A stretch of 64,000 nt of DNA from Actinomycetaceae bacterium (GCA_028724905.1 JAQYTG010000002.1:1-64000), one strand, 5' to 3'. Positions 41,045-50,967 are shown, counted from the first letter of the stretch. Numbers and translations are program-made. The notes: a model not told the origin generated them from the sequence alone.

Positions 41045-43371
41045 TGATTAATCACCTTCACGCTGAGAATATGTGCCACTTCGCCGTGAGGATCAAGGCG
41101 TACATAGGGATTCTGGTTCCACTCAAACGTGGCGCCGCTCATTTCGTCGTGTACCTCCAGCACGGGGCCACCATCCCAACGCGGATGTGCACCGAAATGT
41201 GACAGATCGAGATTGATCGTGGCATCCCGAGAGGCATACGGATCCATATTCACCACCACGATCACCATATCCGTGCTACCATCAGGAGATTCCTCAGGGT
41301 GAGAGACTTTCGAGAAGCAGATGATCTTATCGGAGCTCGTCGGGTGAATCCGCAGATCGCGCAGGCGTCGCAAGGCCAGATGGCGGGAGCGAATCTCGTT
41401 GAGTTTGCCGAGCAATTGAGCGATGCCATTGGCCTCGGCAGCCTCATAATCGCGCTCTTTGTACTCGTATTTCTCGTTGTCAATCTGCTCTTCAGAGCCA
41501 GGGCGAGCGATATTTTCGGCCAGCTCGTAGCCAGAGTAAATGCCCCAGCTCGGAGAGCCAGTGGCGGCGAGCACCGCTCGAATAGCAAAGGCCGGCACGC
41601 CTCCACGCTGCATGAATGGAGTGAGGACGTCGTGCGTAGTGGGCCAGAAACACGGGCGGAAATGCGAATCGGAGATGCGTGAGACTTCCCAAAGGTAATC
41701 TTCCAACTCTTTCTTCTCGCTACGCCACGGGAAGTATGTGTAGCTCTGCTGGAAGCCCACTTTAGCGAGCGTTTGCATCATCGGAGGATTCGTATGTGCC
41801 TCTCCCAAAAACACCACTTCAGGGTGAGTCTCGTGGAATTCATCGAAGAGACGCTGCCAATAGGAGAGCGGTTTCGTATGTGGATTATCCACCCGAAACA
41901 TCGTGACGCCGTGGCTCAGCCACAGTTCCAGAATGCGCTTTACTTCCTGATAGATGCCCTCTGGATCGTTGTCAAAGTTGAGCGGGTAGATATCTTGATA
42001 CTTCTTCGGCGGATTTTCGGCGTACGCAATAGAGCCGTCGGCACGCTGAGTAAACCACTGTGGATGCTGCGTGACCCACGGGTGATCAGGCGAGCATTGT
42101 AGGGCGATATCGAGAGCCACTTCCATGCCGAGTTCGTGGGCGCGAGCTACGAAATGATCAAAATCTGCGAAGGTGCCCAAATCTGGATGAATGGCGTCGT
42201 GTCCTCCCTCGGCGGAGCCAATGGCGTAGGGGGAGCCAGGATCTCCAGGCAGCGCAGTGAGCGAATTGTTGCGCCCCTTGCGTGCCGTCATACCGATGGG
42301 GTGGATCGGGGTGAGGTAGATGATATTAAATCCCATGCCGGCGATCCGCTCTAGCTCTTTCTCGGCACTGGCAAAGGTGCCTGAGATCCAGCGGTCTTGA
42401 GCTTTATCGAAGTGCGCTCCTGCCGTGCGTGGGAACATCTCATACCAGGATCCGACGAGCGCCGCTTCGCGCTCCACTCGTACCTTGAAATGGGCGGATT
42501 CGCTGGGGAATTCCCGCAGCGGATACTGGTAGAGAGCAGCCGTGACTTCAGGGGAAGTAGCAGCTTCCAGGCGCACCTTGGCGCTCATCCGTTTGCGGCT
42601 CATCACGGCAATGGCATCGCGCAGGATGGCACGAGCCTCGGAGCCACGTTTCATCTGCATTTGGGCGCGTTTGAAGAGGGCGACGCCCTCCAGGAAAACC
42701 AGGTTGATATCTTGATTGTTGTCGATCTTGACGGCGGCATTGTGCTTCCAGGTGGCAATAGGGTCGCTCCAGGCGCGCACAGCAAAGGTATAGTCTCCAG
42801 TCGTTTGTGGGGTGAGCCATCCCTCAAAGCGAAATTCGCCAGGGCGGACGTCTACCATCGGGCAGGTCTGTACTTCGTGGCCGTGCGGATCAAAGAGCAC
42901 ACACTCAGCTCCGAAGAGGTCGTGCCCCTCGCGGAAGATCGTAGCCTGCACCGGAAAGGCTTCGCGTTCTACAGCTTTTGCTGGCCACGCGCCATTTTCA
43001 ATCACTGGCGTCACGTCTACGATAGGAATGCGCGTGATCGTGGAAAAGGGAGCGGGCAGTGGCGCTACAGCTGCGGGTGGCTGAGCGAGAGCAGGTGAGT
43101 GTGCAGTTGCAGCTGTCGCGGTGGGTTGTGTCATTTTCGTAGTTTTTGCAGTTTTCCTAGCCCGCGTGGCTGCCGCAGCTGGGGCAGACTTTGCTGGCGG
43201 GGTTGGGGCTGATGTAGCAGCTTCTGCCGTCTGCGTAGATTTTGCGGCGGTTGCGGTTTTCTTAGCCCGTGTAGTAGCGCTGGCGCGCGTTTTTCGAGAG
43301 CGCGGTGCGGGGGCGGGTGCAAGGGTGTTCGTCGATGTTGCAGATTGCGCGGAAGAAGTCGAAGTTGCCAT
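41041..43371 (-). CDS. glgE: Alpha-1,4-glucan:maltose-1-phosphate maltosyltransferase GlgE
   Basis: GH13_3 enzyme that extends linear alpha-1,4-glucan with maltosyl units from maltose 1-phosphate. The conserved protein starts near residue 108 (TRIPIVDVTPVIENGAWPAK). The nucleophile is in FRVDNPHTKP and the acid in FLGEAHTNPPMM; FWPTTHDVLTPFMQ also matches. The first ~105 residues are an Ala/Lys/Thr/Pro-rich, histone-like stretch (SRKTRASATTRAKKTATAAK) not needed for the fold. First gene of the operon; length 776. Confidence 0.96.
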   Translation of the reverse strand: MATSTSSAQSATSTNTLAPAPAPRSRKTRASATTRAKKTATAAKSTQTAEAATSAPTPPAKSAPAAAATRARKTAKTTKMTQPTATAATAHSPALAQPPAAVAPLPAPFSTITRIPIVDVTPVIENGAWPAKAVEREAFPVQATIFREGHDLFGAECVLFDPHGHEVQTCPMVDVRPGEFRFEGWLTPQTTGDYTFAVRAWSDPIATWKHNAAVKIDNNQDINLVFLEGVALFKRAQMQMKRGSEARAILRDAIAVMSRKRMSAKVRLEAATSPEVTAALYQYPLREFPSESAHFKVRVEREAALVGSWYEMFPRTAGAHFDKAQDRWISGTFASAEKELERIAGMGFNIIYLTPIHPIGMTARKGRNNSLTALPGDPGSPYAIGSAEGGHDAIHPDLGTFADFDHFVARAHELGMEVALDIALQCSPDHPWVTQHPQWFTQRADGSIAYAENPPKKYQDIYPLNFDNDPEGIYQEVKRILELWLSHGVTMFRVDNPHTKPLSYWQRLFDEFHETHPEVVFLGEAHTNPPMMQTLAKVGFQQSYTYFPWRSEKKELEDYLWEVSRISDSHFRPCFWPTTHDVLTPFMQRGGVPAFAIRAVLAATGSPSWGIYSGYELAENIARPGSEEQIDNEKYEYKERDYEAAEANGIAQLLGKLNEIRSRHLALRRLRDLRIHPTSSDKIICFSKVSHPEESPDGSTDMVIVVVNMDPYASRDATINLDLSHFGAHPRWDGGPVLEVHDEMSGATFEWNQNPYVRLDPHGEVAHILSVKVINQ

Positions 43372-43418
43372 GAGTCCAGTCTAGTAGATGGCATCTGGAG
43401 ATGCTGATGAAAATCACA

Positions 43419-43441
43419 ATGTGCAACGCTTTCATTGCGCA
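43419..43441 (-). promoter_or_regulatory. LacI-type operator-like dyad upstream of glgE
   Basis: The plus strand reads TGCAACGCTTTCA at 43422-43434, matching the TGnAA-CG-TTnCA pattern of LacI-family operators. It overlaps a wider dyad (ATGTGCAA with TTGCGCAT). It lies 50-70 nt upstream of the glgE start. Control by a MalR-type maltodextrin regulator is a reasonable inference, not shown. Confidence 0.35.
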
Positions 43442-43875
43442 TCTGTTGAGCTTAAGGGGGAGGAACTCGGCAGCTTGCGGCGTGCCCTTAAGCAGTTTGT
43501 TCGCAGTCGTGCGGCCCTAGAGCATTTTGCGGATGCGCTACGGGATTTTACAGGTCTTGAAGAGGCTTTCACTGGTCTTTCCGTGCGCGCGGTGACTCAC
43601 AGGAGAGGTGATGACTCGCAGGAGGGGTTGGTGAGTCACAGAGGGAGCGCGCTGGTGTACGGTGACTTGCTGTCGGTAACAGCGCAAGTGACGGCGATAC
43701 CTGCTCACTGCGGCTGTGGTGCGGTCACTCGTTGCAGGTCACGGCAGTTCGCGGCGGGCTGGACAAAGTTGCCACTATGCCGCGCGTGGGCGATAATCGG
43801 TTGGCGCATACGGATAGTAATAGATGTCGATACGCCTTAGATGAGAAGCATGAGAGAACGTGACGGATCGGGGAT
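43442..43875. other. Gap between glgE and the DMT transporter gene
   Basis: A frame of 150 codons crosses this region on the plus strand but begins inside the glgE regulatory dyad and looks like no protein family. Short direct repeats (GTGACTCACAGGAG, GATGACTCGCAGGAG, GTGAGTCACAG at 43590-43640) are present. I see no supported gene. Confidence 0.4.
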
Positions 43876-44772
43876 ATGTCTGGCCAGTTGAACAACAACC
43901 AGCACCGGCTCTTGCCGGTGCTCGCATTACTCGCAGCCACCGGAATGTGGGGATCGACGTTTGCCATGCAAAAAGATCTGTTGGTGCGCATCAACATCTT
44001 TGATTTTCTCGGGCTGCGTTTTGCTATGGCAGGGATCGTAGCAGCGATCATTTTCTGGCCGCATCTGCGCCGAGCTGGGCGCGACGCATGGAAATACGGT
44101 GCCATCTTAGGGGTGCTCTACACAGCAGGGCAGGAGCTGCAGACTTTAGGTCTGCAATTCACTTCGGCGTCCGTCACAGGTTTTCTCACAGGTATGTATG
44201 TGGTGCTGACGCCCGTGGTGGCCTACCTCTTCTTCCGAGTACGCCAAAATCCGAGGTTATGGTTCGCCGTAGTTCTCGCTACGGTGGGGCTTGCAACCAT
44301 GAGTCTCAATGGTTTTTCCCTCGGCTGGGGAGAGACGCTGGTGCTTTGCTCGGCTGCAGTTTACGCTATCCACGTCGTGCTCATTGAGCGTTTCGTCAAA
44401 CGCACCGATCCTATTGTGCTCACCGCTGTACAGATGATTGTCCTCGGTGCGCTGTCGATGCTAGCCGCCCTCCCTGGCGGCGTACAGATACCTCACGGGG
44501 ATCTAGCTGTGCGCGATTGGGCGGTGATCGCATATATGGCGATTTTCAGCGGTATCGGCTCGCTGCTGCTGCAGACCTGGGCACAGGCGCGGATGAGCGC
44601 CACTCGCGCCGCTATCGTGATGACCAGCGAACCGGTGTGGGCTGCCTTTTTTGCCGTCGTGCTGATCCACGAAGTGCTCACCCCGAGAGTCGTACTCGGA
44701 GGGACGCTGATTGTGGGGGCAATGCTCGTGAGCCAACTCGATCTGCCGTGGCTGCGCTCGCGCCGCGAATGA
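43876..44772 (+). CDS. EamA/DMT-family transporter
   Basis: 298 residues with ten predicted membrane helices in two repeats of the EamA domain. The first begins LLAATGMWGSTFAMQKDLL and includes LQFTSASVTGFLTGMYVVLTP. The second contains ATRAAIVMTSEPVWAAFFAVVLIHEVLTPR, the most conserved EamA segment. Such proteins export or import small metabolites; the substrate cannot be assigned. It stands alone, divergent from glgE. Confidence 0.9.
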   Translation: MSGQLNNNQHRLLPVLALLAATGMWGSTFAMQKDLLVRINIFDFLGLRFAMAGIVAAIIFWPHLRRAGRDAWKYGAILGVLYTAGQELQTLGLQFTSASVTGFLTGMYVVLTPVVAYLFFRVRQNPRLWFAVVLATVGLATMSLNGFSLGWGETLVLCSAAVYAIHVVLIERFVKRTDPIVLTAVQMIVLGALSMLAALPGGVQIPHGDLAVRDWAVIAYMAIFSGIGSLLLQTWAQARMSATRAAIVMTSEPVWAAFFAVVLIHEVLTPRVVLGGTLIVGAMLVSQLDLPWLRSRRE

Positions 44773-45096
44773 GTTATCGGAGGGACCGCGAGTGAACTAT
44801 CGGAGGGATTCCGCTGTCTGCGGCTTCCCATGCGGGTGCTAGTTCTCTGGTACGCTCTGGTGCTGATACGTGGGTCTGATACAGATGTGTATCTACACGG
44901 TTTGGCAGGCACGTCAGTGAGGTATCCTTGCGTGGGCGGAGTACACGTGTAGACGGAAGTGCATTTAGGTGCCGGAGAGAATCTCATAGGTGCCTGCGGG
45001 AAGCACACGAGGGCATTATGCATGGAGGAGAATGCTGGTATAGGAGCTGAGTGGTGGGATATGTGAGAGGTTTGAACAGGAGCGTGGTGAGCTGCA
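44773..45096 (+). other. Gap between DMT and MATE transporter genes
   Basis: No gene. Two GAGT...TATCGGAGGGA copies (44770-44810) form a short direct repeat. The remainder shows GGAGCGTGGTGAG near the next start as a weak ribosome-binding region and no clear promoter or terminator. Confidence 0.3.
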
Positions 45097-46467
45097 GTGA
45101 CTGAGCGTTCTCCTAAGCAATCGGCAAAGCGGAAAGCGTCTGCCTCAGAAAAGCGCTCGCCCAGCCATTCATTAAATCGGAAAATTCTCTCCTTGGCGGT
45201 GCCCTCGCTTGGCTCCTTGCTCGCCGAACCACTGATGGTGCTGGCAGACTCTGCAATGGTGGGGCACATCAGCACAGTGGCACTCGCGGGATTGACGCTC
45301 GCTAGTTCAATCAACGTTCTGCTTGTGGGGCTGTGCATTTTCTTGGTCTACACCACCACGGCGCTGGCGGCACGCAAACTCGGTGCGGGAGATCAGCGAG
45401 GAGCCATCAAGGTCGGTGTGGATGGCCTGTGGCTGGGGTTGATCGTCGGAGTGGTGCTCACGGCATCTCTGTTTATCTTCGCTCCGTGGATTATGGGCCT
45501 CTTTGGTGCCGAGCCGAGCGTGGCTGCCCACGGGGTGACGTATCTGCGCACCAGCTGTTTTAGTCTCATAGGTATGATGGCAGTGCTCGCCGGCACTGGA
45601 GCCTTGCGCGGCCAACTAGACACTCGCACCCCGTTTGTTATTTCGCTCGCCGGAGCGGCACTCAACGTGGCTCTCAACGCCTGCTTGATCTACCTTGCCC
45701 AGTGGGGAATTGCTGGCGCAGGTATCGGGACGAGTATTGCGTGCACCGCGATGGGAGGTGCTTTTGCCTGGAAAGTGACGGCGGGCGCGCGGCGAGCACA
45801 GGTGCCGCTAAGCCCTGAGTTTCACGCGATCGTGCAGGCTTTTACCGGTGGGATACCGCTGATGATCCGCACAATCACTATGCACACTGTCATTATGGCT
45901 ACATTGTGGGTAGCAGCGAGCCAAGGCACAGTGGCGGTGGCAGGACGGCAGATCGCGAGCAACACCTGGAGTCTGACCTCGAATTTTTTAGATGCGCTGG
46001 CCATCGCAGGGCAGGCTCTCATCGGATTTGAATTGGGACGCGGCCACCTGAGCGAAGTACGCAGGTTGCTGAAACGGCTCACGCTGTGGGGAGCTGGCAC
46101 GGGAGTGATCATCGGCGTGCTTACGGCGCTGGCCAGCCCGTGGTGGCCGCATCTGTTTACATCAGACCCAGACGTCGTCACGGCTGCCCTATGGGCATTG
46201 CTCGTGGGCGCCGCACTGGAACCACTTGCCGGTGTGGTCTATATGTATGACGGCGTGCTGATCGGCGCGGGAGATGGCTGGTATCTGGCGAAAGCGGGGC
46301 TGGTGAATGTGGCGATCTACGCGCCGGCTTTAGTGGCAGTGTGGCTATGGGCTCCACGGGGAGCCGAGGGGCTGGTGTGGCTGTGGGCCTGCTACTGCGG
46401 AGTATTTTTTGCTGCACGCTGGCTCACCTTGGGGCTGCGCATTCGCACCGATAAATGGATGCAATGA
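45097..46467 (+). CDS. MATE-family efflux transporter (DinF-like)
   Basis: 456 residues with twelve predicted membrane helices after a basic ~28-residue N-terminus. The first helix pair reads LAVPSLGSLLAEPLMVLADSAMVGHISTVALAGL, the MATE signature, and the repeat starts near residue 245 (GIPLMIRTITMHTVIM). DinF-type members are cation-coupled drug or metabolite exporters. The start is GTG. After the gene a small ACCGCGC/GCGCGGT hairpin lies at 46501-46519. Confidence 0.92.
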   Translation: MTERSPKQSAKRKASASEKRSPSHSLNRKILSLAVPSLGSLLAEPLMVLADSAMVGHISTVALAGLTLASSINVLLVGLCIFLVYTTTALAARKLGAGDQRGAIKVGVDGLWLGLIVGVVLTASLFIFAPWIMGLFGAEPSVAAHGVTYLRTSCFSLIGMMAVLAGTGALRGQLDTRTPFVISLAGAALNVALNACLIYLAQWGIAGAGIGTSIACTAMGGAFAWKVTAGARRAQVPLSPEFHAIVQAFTGGIPLMIRTITMHTVIMATLWVAASQGTVAVAGRQIASNTWSLTSNFLDALAIAGQALIGFELGRGHLSEVRRLLKRLTLWGAGTGVIIGVLTALASPWWPHLFTSDPDVVTAALWALLVGAALEPLAGVVYMYDGVLIGAGDGWYLAKAGLVNVAIYAPALVAVWLWAPRGAEGLVWLWACYCGVFFAARWLTLGLRIRTDKWMQ

Positions 46468-46577
46468 GCTACCCGAATGCTGCGCTGCGGTTACTCGAAG
46501 ACCGCGCCGGCTGCGCGGTTGCTCGAATGTTGCGCTCGGGCTAATAATAGTGGTCAGGTTTGGCGGGGAAGAGCAGG

Positions 46578-48950
46578 CTAGATGGCCTCGGGGCTGATCT
46601 TCCACACTTCGGTAGCGTAATCGTTGATCGTACGGTCAGACGAGAAACGGCCAGACTCCACAATGTTGATCCAGGTCTTGGCAAACCATCCGCGAGGGTC
46701 AGCGTAATAGTCGCTAGCCATCTGATCGCGAGCCTCTCGATAGGCGGCAAAATCACCGATCACGTAATAGATATCTGCACCATCCCAACCTTGCGGCTCA
46801 AGCAGTGATGAGCGCAGATCGTAGAAAGCGCCGGTGCCATCGTCACTGAGCGTGCCGTCAATCAGGGCGTCGAGGACTCGCTGCAATCCAGGAGTGTTCT
46901 CAGCGACGGCCAACGGGATGTAGTCTTTGCGCAGCTCGCGCAGCTCGTCTTCGTGAGCTCCGAAAATGTAGGCGTTGTCGTCACCCACAGCATCGAGAAT
47001 CTCCACGTTTGCACCGTCCATTGTGCCTAGGGTGAGAGCGCCATTCATCATAAACTTCATATTCGAAGTCCCCGAGGCTTCTTTGCCGGCAGTGGAAATC
47101 TGCTCCGAAATATCGGCGGCAGGGATGATGTGCTCAGCAGGGGAAACGTTGTAATTTTCCACAAATACCACTTTGATGAGGTCGTTGACGTCGGGATCGT
47201 CATTCACCAGCCGTGCAATCTCATTGATGAGCTTGATGATGGCTTTAGCGCGCAAATACCCTGGGGCGGCCTTAGCTCCAAAAATAAAGACCCGCGGCGG
47301 AACGTCTCGCTTGCCGTCTTTAATGCTGAAATACAGATCGAGGATATAGAAAGCGTTGAGCAGCTGCCGCTTATACTCGTGCAAACGTTTGATTTGAACG
47401 TCGAAAATCGCATCAGGATTGATCTCGATACCTTGGCGGTCTTTGATCCAGCGGGCAAAATCCTCTTTATTCCGATGCTTAATAGTGCCCAAGCGCATCA
47501 GCAGATCGCCGTCACCGACTCGATCGCGCAGTGGACGCAGTAGATCAAGATCGCGCACCCAGGCGTCAGAACCGAGTTCGTGCGTGAGCAATTCAGCTAG
47601 CCGAGGATTGCATAGGTGCAGCCAGCGCCGAGGGGTGACGCCGTTCGTCTTGTTGTTGAACTTCTCCGGCCAGACTTCGTACCAGTCGTGTAGCGTCTCT
47701 TTCTTGATGATTTCGGTGTGTAGCGCCGCCACACCATTGATGGAGTAGGCTGCATAGCAGGCGATCCATGCCATTCGCACCCGCTGGCCGTCAATGGGAG
47801 CCATGTAGTCAATTTTGCCCTGATCAAAGCCCCTCGCTGCCAGGTCCGCACGGAAACGGCGGTCAATCTCGCGGATAATCTCCAAAATGCGCGGGAAAAG
47901 GCGCTCAAAAATGTTGATCTCCCACTGTTCGAGCGCTTCAGCGAGCACAGTGTGATTCGTGTAGGCGAAGCTGTGCGAGACGATATCCCAGGCCTCATCC
48001 CACTCGAAACCATGCTCGTCGAGCAGAATCCGCATGAGCTCAGGGATGGCCAGCACGGGATGGGTGTCGTTGAGCTGCATGGCATTAAACTGGGCAAAGT
48101 GGGTGAGGTTGCCGCGCTGGGCGAGCTCATTTTTTACGATGGACTGCAAGGATGCGGAGCAGAAGAAATACTGTTGGCGTACCCGTAGCACTTTCCCTTC
48201 GAAAGTGGAATCGTTCGGGTAGAGCACTCGGCAGATATCGTGCACGCGCTCGCGTTCCACAATCGCATCAGTGAAGCGCTGGGAGTTGAAAGCGTTGTAG
48301 TCAAACTCCTCCATCGGTTCGGCTTTCCACAGCCGGAGTGTATTGACGTTGTCGGTGCCGTAGCCGGTGATAGGCATATCGTAAGGGATAGCGCGCACTT
48401 TCAAATCGGCGTAACTCACGAGCTTTTGCTCTTCTTCGCGGCGAATCACGAAAGGATAGCCCTCTTCCATCCAGGAATCTGGCACTTCCTTTTGGTAGCC
48501 ATGTTCAAAAAGCTGCTTGAACAGGCCATAGCGATAGAGGATACCGTAACCGCGCACTGGCAAGTTGAGCGTGGCGCACGAATCCAGGAAACAAGCTGCG
48601 AGCCGGCCCAAGCCGCCATTACCAAGAGCGGCATCGTGCTCGGCATCTAGTACGTCGGCGAGTTCTCTCCCGTGGGCGCTGACGGCATCGCGGGCTTTTT
48701 CGATGAGTCCCAGATTGTTGAGGTTGTTGAGCAAAGCGCGTCCCATGAGAAACTCGGCAGAAAAATAATGCTCCATGCGGCCGGCGCTATAGCGGCGTTC
48801 GCTCTTTTCCCAGTTGTGCGCAAGCTGTGCCACTGTGCTCAGGCTCAGTGCAGTCCAGAATTCCATCGGCGTGCCTGATTCTGGTTCGCGTCCAGAGACG
48901 GCGCGCACGCTCATTCCTAAAGACGTGTTATTCATAGTGTCGATTGCCAT
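46578..48950 (-). CDS. glgP: Glycogen/maltodextrin phosphorylase
   Basis: PLP-dependent GT35 enzyme releasing glucose 1-phosphate from alpha-1,4-glucan ends. The N-terminal EHYFSAEFLMGRALLNNLNNLG and the PLP-lysine segment EASGTSNMKFMMNGALTLGTMDGANVEI-type signature (partly GTSNMKFMMNGALTLGT) are both clear. ATG at 48950 with AAAGGA is chosen, giving ~790 residues; the frame continues upstream for 50 codons without support. With glgB, glgE and glgX nearby it completes glycogen turnover. Confidence 0.96.
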   Translation of the reverse strand: MAIDTMNNTSLGMSVRAVSGREPESGTPMEFWTALSLSTVAQLAHNWEKSERRYSAGRMEHYFSAEFLMGRALLNNLNNLGLIEKARDAVSAHGRELADVLDAEHDAALGNGGLGRLAACFLDSCATLNLPVRGYGILYRYGLFKQLFEHGYQKEVPDSWMEEGYPFVIRREEEQKLVSYADLKVRAIPYDMPITGYGTDNVNTLRLWKAEPMEEFDYNAFNSQRFTDAIVERERVHDICRVLYPNDSTFEGKVLRVRQQYFFCSASLQSIVKNELAQRGNLTHFAQFNAMQLNDTHPVLAIPELMRILLDEHGFEWDEAWDIVSHSFAYTNHTVLAEALEQWEINIFERLFPRILEIIREIDRRFRADLAARGFDQGKIDYMAPIDGQRVRMAWIACYAAYSINGVAALHTEIIKKETLHDWYEVWPEKFNNKTNGVTPRRWLHLCNPRLAELLTHELGSDAWVRDLDLLRPLRDRVGDGDLLMRLGTIKHRNKEDFARWIKDRQGIEINPDAIFDVQIKRLHEYKRQLLNAFYILDLYFSIKDGKRDVPPRVFIFGAKAAPGYLRAKAIIKLINEIARLVNDDPDVNDLIKVVFVENYNVSPAEHIIPAADISEQISTAGKEASGTSNMKFMMNGALTLGTMDGANVEILDAVGDDNAYIFGAHEDELRELRKDYIPLAVAENTPGLQRVLDALIDGTLSDDGTGAFYDLRSSLLEPQGWDGADIYYVIGDFAAYREARDQMASDYYADPRGWFAKTWINIVESGRFSSDRTINDYATEVWKISPEAI

Positions 48951-49096
48951 CGTCGTCCTTTCAGCCGCCTGATGGAGAAGTGGTGCACTGCAAGTTTGGC
49001 AAAGAGAAAGCTCCCGCATAGAGCCGACTACTTGGCGGCTATACGAGAGCATCTTTGCACGAGTGTAGACTACTACATTCGTAGCCGTTCTATGAA

Positions 49097-49441
49097 TCAC
49101 TCCGCTGCGGTATCGGGCGAAGAATCTGGTTTCGTCACCAGGAGGATGTCGTTTTTTGTCTGCGTCATGTGGGCGCGCATCGCTTGCTTTGCTCCGGTGG
49201 CATCTCCGGCTTTGATCGCCTCGAAGACGAGACGGTGGTGGTGAGCTGCACGTTCACGCACTTCGGCCAGTGCCGTGGTGGCTCGGCGAGAGCGGGCGAC
49301 GGCGCTGGCGAGGGAACTCATCATCACGGGGATGAGGGGATTATTGGTGGCGGCTAAAATCACATCGTGAAAAGCGATATCTGCTTCCAGTGCAGCATCT
49401 ATATCTGATTTTTCGGATGCCTGAGCGTAGGCGTCGATCCG
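49097..49441 (-). pseudogene. GntR/FadR-type regulator remnant (FCD domain only)
   Basis: The minus-strand frame encodes the C-terminal FCD ligand-binding domain of a FadR-subfamily regulator (IDAALEADIAFHDVILAATNNPLIPVMMSSL; HHRLVFEAIKAGDATGAKQAMRAHM). The N-terminal winged HTH is gone. Similarity stops at about 49440, exactly where a truncated gluconate permease begins on the other strand. This is a deletion scar, so the fragment is not expected to function as a repressor. Confidence 0.85.
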
Positions 49442-50104
49442 GTGCTTGCCTTGATTTTGCTTCCTATTGCGCAGATCATGGTCGGCACAGTAGGAAATAT
49501 GCTGCTCGAAGAGGGTTCTCCAGCTCAAAACTGGGTGGGCATGATCGGCACTTCAGCCGTCGCCCTCATGGTGGGCGTCGTGGTGGCCTATTTGGTGATC
49601 GGGCACAAGATGGGATGGTTGCTTGAAAAGCGGGGTGCTGTCCTTGATTCTGCCTTGCCTGATGTGGCAGTGATTGTGTTCGTGACGGGAGCTGGCGGGG
49701 TCTTTGCCAACGTGCTGGTAGCTTCTGGTATCGGCAAAGCACTCTCAGATACGCTCGTCTCCCTCAATATGCCGATTATCTTGGCGGCTTTCCTGATATG
49801 TCTGGCGTTGCGTGCTTCGCAAGGATCTGCCACGGTGGCGATTTTGACGTCGGTCGGCTTGATGGCTGAGCCCATCGCGGCAGCCGGATATTCACAGATA
49901 CAAACCGTGCTCGTCACGCTAGCTATTGGTTTTGGTGGGCTTGGACTCTCGCACATCAACGATTCCGGTTTCTGGATTGTGACTAAGTATATGGGGCTCA
50001 CGGTGAAAGATGGGCTGAAGACGTGGACGTTGCTCTCCACAGTTTTCTCCGTGGTTGGCTTTGCACTGACGTGGGTGGCTTTTGCTCTGGTGAGTATCGC
50101 ATAA
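49442..50104 (+). pseudogene. GntP-family gluconate permease remnant (C-terminal half)
   Basis: About 220 residues match the C-terminal half of GntP gluconate:H+ symporters (SQGSATVAILTSVGLMAEPI; LSHINDSGFWIVTKYMGLTVKDGLKTWT). Intact members are ~440-450 residues. The N-terminal half and start region are missing and the sequence butts directly against the gntR remnant on the opposite strand. The natural arrangement of divergent gntR and gnt genes was collapsed by one deletion that also removed anything between, such as gluconate kinase. Confidence 0.88.
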
Positions 50105-50139
50105 AATTTATAGATCCGGTCGTGCTGCGATTGGGACTA

Positions 50140-50265
50140 TTGTTACTTAGTAGGTTTATCGGTCAGACCAATTTTATCAATTTGGGTGTGAGCCTGTATT
50201 GGTAAAATTGCTCTGGCCGATATTGTCGAATCGCTGGCAAAATGCCGGTCGATAATATCGGCGCT
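50140..50265. repeat. Dispersed GTTGATATT-type repeats, left group
   Basis: Motifs such as TCGGTCAGACCAATTTTATC, CTGGCCGATATTGTCGA and GTCGATAATATCGGC recur in both orientations, forming imperfect hairpins. The same family reappears at 51298-51490 on the other side of the DUF1697 gene. Between 50266 and 50397 I see a possible short membrane-peptide fragment, too weak to call. Confidence 0.5.
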
Positions 50266-50397
50266 GGGCTAGTAGGATTTCGGTCGCCTGATGGCATCAA
50301 CTCGGGGCGCTGGAATGACGGCAACTGGCCGGCGGTATCAACATGGGCACTAGTGGCCGCTAGTGCCGCACCCTTGTTGGCGGTAGTAGCGGTGGGG

Positions 50398-50967
50398 TTA
50401 ATTGTGGGTGTCTATACTGAGGATTTTTCTTATTGTCTTTGCTGTCCTTATTGTGAGTAGTTTGCTGATGGGGGTGCTCGCCGTCTTAGGCCACCAGTTC
50501 GTTTTGCGGTAATCCTTGCGGCTGAACGACCAGAATATCGTGTTTCTGTAGGGTTCGATGTGCTCTAGCTCGGCTTTGGGCTCGCCGATCTCTCGATAGA
50601 CGTCTGCGGGAGATGCTGGCGGGAAGACGAAAATCAGATTGTCGTAGATTGCCGGATCGTTTCCGCCCCACCAGGCGGGAGCGTGATTCATGACGTCTAC
50701 CAGATTGGATAGCGGCATCACGAGGACGGGAACGCGCAGGTTAAACGCATCGACAATCGCCTCTTCAATACGCTGTGCTAGCTCGCCGTCACCACTCGTT
50801 TCCTCAGTACTGGAGAAGAGGACGTTGCCACTGTGAAGATAGGTTGTGACGTCGTTAAACCCGCGTTTGCCCAGCTCTATTCGTAGCTGAGCCATTGGGA
50901 CGACGTTTTTCCCGCTTATATTGACGCCGCGCAGCAGCGCAATATACCTGTTTGTTCCGTCTCCCAT
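50398..50967 (-). CDS. DUF1697 family protein
   Basis: 189 residues. The N-terminus RYIALLRGVNISGKNVVPMAQLRIEL is the DUF1697 hallmark, followed by VTTYLHSGNVLFSS and the C-terminal KDYRKTNWWPKTASTPISKLLTIRTAKTIRK-type segment (here read as two conserved blocks). The family is cytosolic, widespread and of unknown biochemical role. The gene is alone between two sets of dispersed repeats, which suggests a separately acquired cassette. Confidence 0.9.
   Translation of the reverse strand: MGDGTNRYIALLRGVNISGKNVVPMAQLRIELGKRGFNDVTTYLHSGNVLFSSTEETSGDGELAQRIEEAIVDAFNLRVPVLVMPLSNLVDVMNHAPAWWGGNDPAIYDNLIFVFPPASPADVYREIGEPKAELEHIEPYRNTIFWSFSRKDYRKTNWWPKTASTPISKLLTIRTAKTIRKILSIDTHN

Noticed and set aside
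43388..43840. 150-codon open frame between glgE and the DMT transporter gene
   Set aside because: It starts inside the glgE regulatory dyad, has no ribosome-binding site, and its predicted protein has no recognisable fold; short DNA repeats explain the openness.
50242..50460. 72-codon plus-strand frame with a hydrophobic stretch
   Set aside because: It might be a permease remnant, but similarity is too vague, part is antisense to the DUF1697 gene, and it overlaps the dispersed repeats.
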